Source of the DNA: an uncultured Bacillota bacterium
Lineage (GTDB): Bacteria > Bacillota_I > Bacilli_A > RFN20 > CAG-631
DNA: 7,454 nt
Direction: 5' to 3'
Assembly: GCA_905197115.1 (NCBI GenBank)
Contig: CAJJXN010000068.1
Coordinates: forward strand, 1-7,454
Below are positions 1-6,581 of the stretch, in pieces (within the stretch, counting starts at the first letter, position 1; each line of letters opens with the position of its first letter). Under the pieces are notes generated by a model. That model saw nothing but the letters and a program-made list of their open reading frames with translations, had not been told where the DNA came from and made no database searches. The translations under genes were made by a program, and so were the position numbers.

Positions 1-1794
1 CATAGCAACAATTTCTCCATTTGCTTGCCAAGCTTTTACTATTCTAACTTTATGTTCTGGTGATACCCTTGCATAAACTGAATATTTTCTAATATTTTTT
101 GTTAAATCCTCATCTGACATTTCTTCAAGTTCGCTACCAGTAATTGCTTCATCTTCATTCTCTAATATTCCTAATGCTTTTGCGATTGCAACAGCTGTAA
201 TCTTATGATCTCCTGTAATCATTACCGTCTTAATTCCCGCTGTTTTTAATTTTTGGATAGCTTCAATGGCTTCTTTACGTGGTGGATCAATCATCCCTAC
301 AAACCCCACAAAGACTAGTTCTTCTTCTTTTAATTGATTTGTTTCTTTAAATGCTAAAGCTAAAACACGCATCGCATTTTTAGCCATATTGTTCGCTTCT
401 AAAAGCAATTTGTTTTTATCTTGTACAGATAAAGGTGATATCACATTATGGCAAATTATTCGATTACAATGTTGTATAATTTGATCAATAGCTCCTTTTG
501 TAAACAGCATATTTTTTCCGTTCACTTTATGCAAAGTCGACATCATTTTTCGATTGCTATCAAATGGAATTTCTTGTAGACGAGGATATTTTTTATCTAA
601 ATCAGCTTTAAACATATCCATTTGTTGACTAAAAACTAATAAAGCAATTTCTGTAGGATCGCCAATATATTTTTCTTTTTCATACTTAGCATCATTGCAT
701 AAGCTCATTCCCAAACTTAATAAATATAAATTATTTTGATTTATTTGATAACTATTATAATATTGATGATTAAAATACGCTTGGACAACTGTCATTTTAT
801 TTTGTGTCAATGTTCCAGTTTTATCACTACATATGATATTCACGGCGCCTAAAGTTTCAACGCTATGTAGTTTCCGAACGATCGTATTCACTTTAACCAT
901 TTTTTGAACGCCCAAAGATAATACAATTGTAACGACTGCAGGCAACCCCTCAGGAATAGCAGCTACAGCTAAAGAAATGGAAGTAATTAGCATCTCAATT
1001 AAATTTCTTCCTTGAATCAAAGCGACCACCAATAACAAAATACATACAGAAACCGCTATAATCCCTAAAAGTTTACCTAGTTCTGCTAATTTTTTTTGCA
1101 ATGGTGTCATTTCATCTTTTTTCTCATTTAACATTTTCGCAATCTTTCCAATTTGAGTATTCATGCCAATATGAGTCACAACACCTTCTGCTCGTCCATA
1201 TGTCACATTTGTCGACATATACGCCATATTTTTACAATCTCCTAAGGGCGTGTTTTTTGGTAAAATTAAATTCGCATCTTTTTCCACTGGTAAAGATTCA
1301 CCTGTTAAAGAAGATTCATCAATTTTTAAATTATTCGTTTTAGTTAATCTCAAATCAGCAGGAATGGTTCTTCCAGCATCTAAAATAACAACATCCCCTA
1401 GCACTAGATCTTTAGCTTCTATTTCGACCACTTCGTTATTACGTTTTACTAAACAATGAGGAGTCGTCATCTTTTTTAAGGCTTCTAATGCTTTTTCTGC
1501 TTTATTTTCTTCAACTGCGCCAATAATTGCATTTAAAATCACAACCGTTAAAATAATTGCTGCATCCACATACTCCCTTAAAAATAAAGATATGAGTAAT
1601 GCGACTCCTAAAATATAAATTAATGGATCATTAAGTTGAGATAAAAAAATAAACAAAAAGTTTTTTCTTTTTTTCTCTTCTAGTTCATTTTTAAAAGTTG
1701 GATGTGTTTTTTGTGAAACTTCTTTGGTGGTTAAACCTTTTTCGATATTTGTATGTAATTGTTCTTGTGTTTCTTTAATGGAATGATAGTGCAT
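1..1794 (-). CDS. Calcium-type cation-transporting P-type ATPase, N-terminal 598 residues (runs off the left edge)
   Basis: This membrane pump couples ATP hydrolysis to cation export, most likely Ca2+. I translated the minus strand from the ATG at 1794; the frame stays open to base 1. Landmarks in order: hydrophobic M1-M2 at about residues 58-97; actuator loop TGES at 164-167; M3 at about 240-260; M4 with PEGLP at 281-285, preceded by AVAAI; phosphorylation motif DKTGTLT with the acceptor Asp at 324; FDSNRKMM at 411-418 and KGA at 433-435 in the nucleotide-binding domain; DPPR at 503-506; TGD at 527-529. The Glu in the M4 PEGL motif, after VAAI, is the known Ca2+ ligand of SERCA-type pumps, which favours Ca2+ over Na+/K+ or heavy metals. 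The visible part ends at GEIVAM, just before the expected TGDGVND hinge; the family is usually about 870-900 residues, so roughly a third is missing. The start is backed by AAGGAGGAGT (1810-1801) six bases upstream. It is divergent from the M3 peptidase gene. The ion specificity is inferred. Confidence 0.95.
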   Translation of the reverse strand, partial: MHYHSIKETQEQLHTNIEKGLTTKEVSQKTHPTFKNELEEKKRKNFLFIFLSQLNDPLIYILGVALLISLFLREYVDAAIILTVVILNAIIGAVEENKAEKALEALKKMTTPHCLVKRNNEVVEIEAKDLVLGDVVILDAGRTIPADLRLTKTNNLKIDESSLTGESLPVEKDANLILPKNTPLGDCKNMAYMSTNVTYGRAEGVVTHIGMNTQIGKIAKMLNEKKDEMTPLQKKLAELGKLLGIIAVSVCILLLVVALIQGRNLIEMLITSISLAVAAIPEGLPAVVTIVLSLGVQKMVKVNTIVRKLHSVETLGAVNIICSDKTGTLTQNKMTVVQAYFNHQYYNSYQINQNNLYLLSLGMSLCNDAKYEKEKYIGDPTEIALLVFSQQMDMFKADLDKKYPRLQEIPFDSNRKMMSTLHKVNGKNMLFTKGAIDQIIQHCNRIICHNVISPLSVQDKNKLLLEANNMAKNAMRVLALAFKETNQLKEEELVFVGFVGMIDPPRKEAIEAIQKLKTAGIKTVMITGDHKITAVAIAKALGILENEDEAITGSELEEMSDEDLTKNIRKYSVYARVSPEHKVRIVKAWQANGEIVAM

Positions 1795-1817
1795 ATAAAA
1801 ACTCCTCCTTATTTAAA

Positions 1818-1834
1818 TCATATTCAATATATGA
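1818..1834. repeat. Short inverted repeat in the ATPase leader (possible operator)
   Basis: TCATAT (1818-1823) and ATATGA (1829-1834) form a perfect 6-bp inverted repeat around a 5-base TCAAT spacer. It lies between the predicted ATPase promoter and its ribosome binding site, where a repressor could act. Arms this short and AT-only can arise by chance in this background, and I know no regulator with this site. Confidence 0.25.
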
Positions 1835-1870
1835 AATAAAAAAGATATCATGCGTTTTTTAGCAATAATG

Positions 1871-1897
1871 ATTATATTTTCTTTCATTTCATGTTAA
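1871..1897 (-). promoter_or_regulatory. Predicted promoter of the P-type ATPase gene
   Basis: On the minus strand there is a perfect TATAAT -10 hexamer (1876-1871) and a TTAACA -35-like hexamer (1897-1892), separated by 15 bases, which is shorter than the usual 17. Transcription would start near 1864, giving a leader of about 70 bases before the ATG at 1794. The -35 overlaps the -10 of the opposite promoter, so the two may compete. Confidence 0.4.
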
Positions 1898-1900
1898 AAT
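1892..1900 (+). promoter_or_regulatory. Predicted extended -10 promoter of the M3 peptidase gene
   Basis: TGTTAAAAT matches the extended -10 pattern TGnTATAAT with one change. At 17 bases upstream the -35 position reads TTATAT (1872-1877), a poor match, so the TG extension would have to carry recognition. A start near 1907 would put the ribosome binding site (AGAGGTGAT, 1908-1916) almost at the 5' end of the message. Confidence 0.35.
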
Positions 1901-1921
1901 AAGAAATAGAGGTGATTAATA

Positions 1922-3619
1922 ATGTTAAAATTTAGCGAATATCCTTATCAACCGATTGATATAGAAAAAATAAGCAAAGATTTATCGTCTTATATTAGTG
2001 AATTTAAAAATGCAAAAAATGCAAAAAAACAAATTGAAATCATTCAAAAAATAAATGATTATCGCAGTGAAGTAGAAACCAATATGAGTATTGCAAATGT
2101 TCGTTTTACAATTAATACTGCAGATAAATATTATCTTGAACAAAAAAATATCATTGATGAAGTATCTCCAAATTATACGGCTATCATTAATCAATTTTAC
2201 AAAGAATTATTGAATAGTCCTTATAAAAAAGCTTTAGAAAAAGAATATGGTAAGCTCATATTTAATATGGCAGAAGTTGCTTTAAAATCTTTTGATGAAA
2301 GTATCATTGATGATTTGGTTAAAGAAAACAAATTAACGACACGTTACGATGCTTTACTTGCTTCTGCAAAAATAAAGTTTAAAGGAAAAACATATAATTT
2401 ATCTGGTTTATCTAAATTTGCTCAAGATAATGAAAAAACAACACGGGCCGCTGCTACAAAAGCCCAAACAAAATGGTTTGAAAGCCATTTAGAAGAATTA
2501 GATGATATTTATGATCAACTTGTTCACGTCCGTCATGATATGGCACTTAAATTAGGCTATAAAAACTTTGTTGAATTAGGCTATTTACGATTAGGCAGAG
2601 TCGATTATACCGCTGCGGATGTAGCAAATTATCGAGATCAAGTTTATAAGTACATTGTACCAATTACAAAAAAATTATTTAAACGTCAAGCGAAACGATT
2701 AAATCTTCGTTCCATGAAATTTTATGATTACAATTTACAATTTTTAAGTGGAAATCCAACCCCAAAAGGAAATACAAAAGAGTTACTTCAATCTGCCAAA
2801 CAAATGTATAGTGAAATGTCAAATGAAACCCACGAATTCTTTAACTTTATGTGTGAGAGTGAATTATTAGATTTAGAAGCTAAACAAAATAAAGCGGGTG
2901 GCGGTTATTGTACTTCTTTTCCTAAATTTAAAGCCCCATTTATTTTTGCAAACTTTAATGGAACTAGTGGCGATGTAGATGTTTTAACACACGAAGTAGG
3001 ACATGCTTTTATGTGTTATTGTTGTAAAGATGTTTCCTTACTTGAATATGTTTGGCCAACTTATGAAGCTTGTGAAATTCATTCAATGAGCATGGAGTTT
3101 TTTGCTTACCCTTGGATGGAATTATTTTTTAAAGATGAAACAGCTAAATATAAATTCGCACATTTAAGTAGTGCTGTAACTTTTCTCCCTTATGGTGTAG
3201 CGGTGGATGAATTCCAACATTATGTTTATGAAAACGTCGAAGTAACACCAAAGCAAAGAAGAGCAAAATGGCGTGAAATTGAAAAAAAATACTTGCCACA
3301 TTTAAAATATACCAACAATAAATTTTTAGAAGAAGGGGGAAAATGGTTACGTCAATCTCATATATTTGATTCCCCATTCTATTACATTGATTATACCTTA
3401 GCTCAAGTGTGTGCTTTCCAATTCTTTAATCTCATGAATGAGGATTACCAAAAAGCATGGAATACTTATGTTGATTTATGTAAATTAGGTGGTAGCAAAT
3501 CTTTCTTGCAATTATTAAAGACAGTAAAACTCGATAATCCATTTAAAAAAGGATGTATTCGTAAAGTCATCAAACCAATTTCTGAATATTTAGATACTTT
3601 TGATGACAAAAATATGTAA
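1922..3619 (+). CDS. M3 family zinc oligoendopeptidase (PepF-related, 'not PepF' subtype)
   Basis: A 565-residue cytoplasmic metallopeptidase expected to cut short peptides into smaller ones for reuse. The zinc motif HEVGH is at residues 357-361 (His357 and His361 ligands, Glu358 general base). Glu385 in EIHSMSME is the likely third ligand: it is 24 residues after the second His, matching the spacing in thimet oligopeptidase. The block just before HEVGH (FANFNGTSGDVDVLT, from about 342) and the tyrosine-rich SPFYYIDY segment near 480-490 are typical of M3 oligoendopeptidases; that tyrosine region lines the substrate site in the family. Length fits the 550-600 residue norm. There is no signal peptide or membrane segment. 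The start is firm: AGAGGTGAT (1908-1916) sits five bases upstream of the ATG. An unusual feature is a cysteine cluster (Cys365, Cys367, Cys368) right after the zinc motif. The gene looks monocistronic, with its own promoter and terminator. Confidence 0.95.
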   Translation: MLKFSEYPYQPIDIEKISKDLSSYISEFKNAKNAKKQIEIIQKINDYRSEVETNMSIANVRFTINTADKYYLEQKNIIDEVSPNYTAIINQFYKELLNSPYKKALEKEYGKLIFNMAEVALKSFDESIIDDLVKENKLTTRYDALLASAKIKFKGKTYNLSGLSKFAQDNEKTTRAAATKAQTKWFESHLEELDDIYDQLVHVRHDMALKLGYKNFVELGYLRLGRVDYTAADVANYRDQVYKYIVPITKKLFKRQAKRLNLRSMKFYDYNLQFLSGNPTPKGNTKELLQSAKQMYSEMSNETHEFFNFMCESELLDLEAKQNKAGGGYCTSFPKFKAPFIFANFNGTSGDVDVLTHEVGHAFMCYCCKDVSLLEYVWPTYEACEIHSMSMEFFAYPWMELFFKDETAKYKFAHLSSAVTFLPYGVAVDEFQHYVYENVEVTPKQRRAKWREIEKKYLPHLKYTNNKFLEEGGKWLRQSHIFDSPFYYIDYTLAQVCAFQFFNLMNEDYQKAWNTYVDLCKLGGSKSFLQLLKTVKLDNPFKKGCIRKVIKPISEYLDTFDDKNM

Positions 3620-3631
3620 ATAATTTTTAGG

Positions 3632-3667
3632 GGTAAACGAAAATTAATCGTTTACCTTTTCTATTTA
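3632..3667 (+). terminator. Rho-independent terminator after the M3 peptidase gene
   Basis: GGTAAACGA (3632-3640) pairs perfectly with TCGTTTACC (3648-3656), a 9-bp stem with a 7-base loop, followed by a T-rich tail TTTTCTATTT. It begins 12 bases after the peptidase stop codon and separates this gene from the AroA-like gene downstream. Confidence 0.85.
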
Positions 3668-3717
3668 TAATTTTAAAACATAAAATCAATTGTATTCTTT
3701 TTTAGTTATAAAAGTCG

Positions 3718-3726
3718 TGATATAAT
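3718..3726 (+). promoter_or_regulatory. Extended -10 promoter of the AroA-like gene
   Basis: TGATATAAT is a perfect extended -10 element (TGnTATAAT). The -35 position is only a T-run (TTTTTA at 3699-3704, 16-base spacer), so the TG motif probably compensates. Transcription would start near 3733, giving a leader of about 15 bases that consists of little more than the ribosome binding site. Confidence 0.65.
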
Positions 3727-3733
3727 AAATGTT

Positions 3734-3739
3734 AAGGAG
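3734..3739 (+). promoter_or_regulatory. Ribosome binding site that fixes the AroA-like start at 3748
   Basis: AAGGAG lies eight bases before the ATG at 3748. An in-frame GTG at 3739 overlaps this site's last base and has no site of its own at the right distance, so it is not the start. Confidence 0.8.
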
Positions 3740-3747
3740 TGAATGTT

Positions 3748-5025
3748 ATGAAAGCAAAAATTTATCCTTTATCGACTTCTAAATCAATTAAAATTGATGT
3801 TCCACCTTCTCAAAAACTTTTGCATTATGAAATCATTTGTGCAAGTATTGCAAAAGGTACCTCTATTATTAAAAATGTAAATTATAGTAAAAATATTTTA
3901 GATACAATTGAATGGTGTAAACAAATGGGTGCCGTTATCCGCAAAGAAGAAAATCGTATTATTATTCATGGCATTAATAATCAAGTGCATTTTGCTAACA
4001 ATGTTTTTGAAACCAAAAATTCTTCTTATACTTTTTTATATATGTTACCTTTTTTATCTTTAGCCAATCAACCGATTATTTTTAAGACGAATAATCCAAG
4101 TATAATAGAAAAAGTCATGCCTTATAAACACATCTATGAAAAAGAAAATCTTTATTTTTATATAGAAAATAATACCATTAAAATAGAACAATCTATTCGT
4201 AGTGGTTTTATTTACATTAATGGGCATGGCAATACTCCTTTAATTTTAGGATTACTTTTAGCTTTACCACTTCTTCATACAAGTTCTAAAATTGTTGTTC
4301 GTTATCCGATTACAAATGAAGAAGATATTAAGCAAAGTATTACTCTTTTAAAGAAATTTGGAGTCATTATTTCTTTAAACACCGCCAACCATACCATTGA
4401 GATCGCTCCAAATCAAAGTTTTAAAGCTTATTCAATGAATACTGAATGTGATTATTTCATGCTGAGTATGTTTACAATATTACAAGGATTTGAAGGCAAT
4501 ATTTCACTTAAAAATGCTTCAAAAAAATCAGAAAGTTCCGATTATTTATTATTAAATTATTTAAAACAAATGAATATCGACTTAGTTAAAAACTTTAACT
4601 ATAACTTTAAAAAAAGAAAAGAAATTGAAATGCAAAAAGTAAATTTATCCATCCATGAAAACGCCATTCCTTTATTTATGCCTTTAGCCTTATCAAGTAA
4701 AAAAACCGTTACTTTTAAAAATTTAGATGCTAATAACAAAAAGCAACAAGAACAACTTAAAATTATGTTAAACATTTTTAACACTTTGGATATTGAATAT
4801 AAATTAGAAGAAAATGAAATCGTTGTTTTTGGAAAAACGATTGAAAACAAAAAACAATTAGATTGTCAAAACAATCCTTATATCGCTATTGCTTTTTCTT
4901 TACTAGCAATTATTAGTAAAGCCCCATTAATCATTAAAAACTGCCAATGTATCGACGATATATATGCCAACTTTTATTCATTAATTCAAAGTTTTGGTTC
5001 GATTGTAGAATTTATTCACGATTAA
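3748..5025 (+). CDS. EPSP synthase-like (AroA family) protein lacking the catalytic residues
   Basis: A 425-residue protein of normal AroA length, probably on the two-domain enolpyruvyl transferase fold. Family resemblance shows in AKGTSIIKNV (35-44), the following stretch ending in QMGA (59-62), the LLLALP block (169-174), ENAIPLFMPLAL (304-315) and IAIAF (379-383). AroA joins PEP to shikimate-3-phosphate in aromatic amino acid synthesis, but by my hand alignment its active site is gone here. The KSxxNR motif reads KLLHYE (23-28), keeping only the Lys. The NAGTxxR arginine is Leu97. The phosphate-binding SSQ is Asn-Thr-Pro (162-164). The catalytic Asp is Asn305. RxKExxR is degraded to DANNKKQ (327-333). 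The HR pair near the C-terminus is Pro-Tyr (377-378). The late Lys is Asp404. The frame is intact, with a strong ribosome binding site, promoter and terminator, so it looks like a working gene rather than a relic. No other aro gene is adjacent. MurA is less likely, since its GxxCxxGxR loop is absent. Family assignment is fairly sure; the function is unknown. Confidence 0.75.
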   Translation: MKAKIYPLSTSKSIKIDVPPSQKLLHYEIICASIAKGTSIIKNVNYSKNILDTIEWCKQMGAVIRKEENRIIIHGINNQVHFANNVFETKNSSYTFLYMLPFLSLANQPIIFKTNNPSIIEKVMPYKHIYEKENLYFYIENNTIKIEQSIRSGFIYINGHGNTPLILGLLLALPLLHTSSKIVVRYPITNEEDIKQSITLLKKFGVIISLNTANHTIEIAPNQSFKAYSMNTECDYFMLSMFTILQGFEGNISLKNASKKSESSDYLLLNYLKQMNIDLVKNFNYNFKKRKEIEMQKVNLSIHENAIPLFMPLALSSKKTVTFKNLDANNKKQQEQLKIMLNIFNTLDIEYKLEENEIVVFGKTIENKKQLDCQNNPYIAIAFSLLAIISKAPLIIKNCQCIDDIYANFYSLIQSFGSIVEFIHD

Positions 5026-5052
5026 TGCATATTTCTTTTGTACTTAATAATT

Positions 5053-5088
5053 AAAAGGATATAAAGTTAACTCTTTATACCCTTTTTT
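5053..5088. terminator. Probable bidirectional terminator between converging units
   Basis: AAAAGG-A-TATAAAG (5053-5066) pairs with CTTTATA-C-CCTTTT (5073-5086), a 13-bp stem with one A-C mismatch and a 6-base loop, followed by T's to 5088. It starts 27 bases after the AroA-like stop. Read on the minus strand the same hairpin ends in TTTTAATTATT, so it can also stop the operon arriving from the right, whose last stop codon is at 5293. Confidence 0.8.
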
Positions 5089-5292
5089 GTAAATAATTTG
5101 TAGGTTATAGCCTAATTTATAGAATATTTAAGAGAAAAAAAGCCTATTTTTTTTGACTTTCTCCTAAAATATATAAATTTTTATTAAATTCGTTCAAACT
5201 CAATAAACTTTTTGTTTTCTTTCAATATTTTTACTTATCAAACAAAATTGTAATCATACTTTATATAATATCTTATTTTTTTATACACTTGA

Positions 5293-6039
5293 TTAAGAAC
5301 GAGCAAGTCCATCTACACTTAGTACAACTCCACTAATATAACTTGCTTTATCACTTGCTAAAAACACAAAAGTATTCGCTATATCTTCTGGTTCGCCAAT
5401 TCGGCGCAAAGGGATTTGAGCAATTAAAGGTTCAATTACTTTTTGTGGAACCTTTTTCATCATATCAGTATTTGTAATTCCTGGTGCTACTGCATTCACA
5501 CGAATTCCAAAAGGGCCTAATTCACGTGCCAAAGAAAGTGTCATTCCATTTAAAGCAAATTTAGATGTAGGGTAAGCCACTCCTGCTGGTTGACCATATA
5601 GACTAACCATACTGCTGGTATTTAAGATTACTCCATAGTGTCTTTCTTTCATTCCATCTACCACAGCATGCGTACAATTAAATACAGCGTTAATATTTAA
5701 ATCCATTGTTTTTTGAAATTTTTCTAAAGTATAAGAACTAAAAGGTTCCGAAGCAGAAACACCAGCATTATTTACTAAAATGTCGATTCTACCGAATTCT
5801 TTTTCAACTTCTTCAAATGTTTTTTTCACATCTTCATAATCAGTTAAATTCGGCCAAATGCCTTTTACTTCATAATCAGGATTTTCTTGCTTTAATAAAT
5901 CTACTGCTTTAGTCGCACTTTCTTGTCTTGAACCACATAAAATTACTTTTGCGCCTTCCTTTAAAAATTCTTTTACAATCGCAAATCCAATTCCACGACT
6001 GCCACCCGTTACAACTGCTACTTTGTCTTTTAATAACAT
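5293..6039 (-). CDS. SDR family NAD(P)-dependent oxidoreductase (FabG-like)
   Basis: A 248-residue classical short-chain dehydrogenase, a soluble enzyme that interconverts a carbonyl and an alcohol using NAD(P)H. Visible motifs: the Rossmann glycine motif TGGSRGIG at 11-18, NNAG at 90-93, the active-site tetrad Asn115, Ser143, Tyr156 and Lys160 (YPTSK), and VAPG at 184-187. Arg15 and Arg38 beside the cofactor site suggest NADPH preference. It resembles FabG (3-oxoacyl-ACP reductase), but no fatty-acid synthesis gene is nearby. Parts of it, notably residues 56-66 and the VDG ending, also recall BaiA-type hydroxysteroid dehydrogenases of gut clostridia, so the substrate is open. The start is supported by AGGAGG (6052-6047), seven bases upstream of the ATG. 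It is the last gene of an operon, 11 bases after the pyrophosphatase stop, and its ribosome binding site overlaps that stop codon. Confidence 0.9.
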   Translation of the reverse strand: MLLKDKVAVVTGGSRGIGFAIVKEFLKEGAKVILCGSRQESATKAVDLLKQENPDYEVKGIWPNLTDYEDVKKTFEEVEKEFGRIDILVNNAGVSASEPFSSYTLEKFQKTMDLNINAVFNCTHAVVDGMKERHYGVILNTSSMVSLYGQPAGVAYPTSKFALNGMTLSLARELGPFGIRVNAVAPGITNTDMMKKVPQKVIEPLIAQIPLRRIGEPEDIANTFVFLASDKASYISGVVLSVDGLARS

Positions 6040-6050
6040 ACTTGTGCCTC

Positions 6051-6581
6051 CTATTTATTAAATTTTATATTATAAGCATCTATTGCTAATTGAATGGTTT
6101 CAATAGCTGCTTCTTTACCTAAAATATTTTCAACATATGTTTTTTTGCCTTCTAACATTTTATAAACATTAAAGAAATGTGAGATTTCATCGAATAAATG
6201 TGTAGGTAACTCTGAAATATCATGATAACAATTTAAAGATGGATCATGTGCTGCAATGGCAATGATTTTTTCATCCACTTCGTCTTGATCAATCATTTTG
6301 ACAACGCCAATTGGATAACATTCGACTAAAGTCATCGGCACAATTGCTCCTTGACATAAAACTAAAACATCTAATGGATCGTTGTCTCCCGCATATGTTT
6401 TGGGAATAAAACCATAGTTTGCTGGATAATGCGTTGCTGTATGCAAGACTCTATCTAATATTAATGCTCCACTTTCTTTGTCTAATTCATATTTCATTTT
6501 GCTCTCTTTTGTAATTTCGATACAAGCAATAAACTTTTGTGGTGTAATTCTTTTATTTGAAATGCAATGCCATAAATTCAT
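6051..6581 (-). CDS. ppa: Family I inorganic pyrophosphatase
   Basis: A soluble, Mg2+-dependent enzyme that hydrolyses pyrophosphate to two phosphates, pulling biosynthetic reactions forward. Length 176 residues, the usual size for bacterial enzymes of this family. The signature DNDPLD is at 66-71. The active-site set known from E. coli PPase can be matched almost one for one: Glu22, Lys30, Glu32, Arg44, Tyr56 (in YPANYGFIP), Asp66, Asp68, Asp71, Asp98, Asp103, Lys105, and Tyr140-Lys141. Nothing essential is missing, so it should be active. The start ATG (6581) overlaps the TGA of the upstream phosphatase gene as ATGA, and the ribosome binding site AGGAGG (6594-6589) lies inside that gene, which points to translational coupling. 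The SDR gene follows 11 bases downstream. Confidence 0.96.
   Translation of the reverse strand: MNLWHCISNKRITPQKFIACIEITKESKMKYELDKESGALILDRVLHTATHYPANYGFIPKTYAGDNDPLDVLVLCQGAIVPMTLVECYPIGVVKMIDQDEVDEKIIAIAAHDPSLNCYHDISELPTHLFDEISHFFNVYKMLEGKKTYVENILGKEAAIETIQLAIDAYNIKFNK

Noticed and set aside
1101..1459. Two short overlapping open frames on the plus strand (1101-1343 and 1250-1459)
   Set aside because: They are antisense to the P-type ATPase actuator-domain coding sequence, have no ribosome binding site, and show no recognisable protein.
1982..2194. Minus-strand open frame inside the peptidase gene
   Set aside because: Antisense shadow of the M3 peptidase N-terminus; its low-complexity I/F/N content is the complement of AT-rich coding sequence.
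3144..3377. Minus-strand open frame inside the peptidase gene
   Set aside because: Antisense to the conserved C-terminal part of the peptidase; no start signal or family match.
3739..3747. GTG at 3739 as the start of the AroA-like gene
   Set aside because: It overlaps the AAGGAG ribosome binding site that is correctly spaced for the ATG at 3748.
4599..4850. Minus-strand open frame inside the AroA-like gene
   Set aside because: Antisense shadow; hydrophobic only because the coding strand is rich in Lys, Glu and Asn codons.
3748..5025. MurA (UDP-GlcNAc enolpyruvyl transferase) as the identity of the AroA-like protein
   Set aside because: The N-terminal block ending in QMGA and the IAIAF block follow AroA, and the MurA catalytic loop with its Cys and Arg is not present.
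5089..5292. A second hairpin (GAGAAA near 5132 with TTTCTC near 5157) and repeated AGCCTA at 5109 and 5141 in the gap between convergent genes
   Set aside because: The pairing depends on A/T runs with a bulge and has no T tail in the minus direction; the 6-base repeat is within chance. I see no gene or RNA here.
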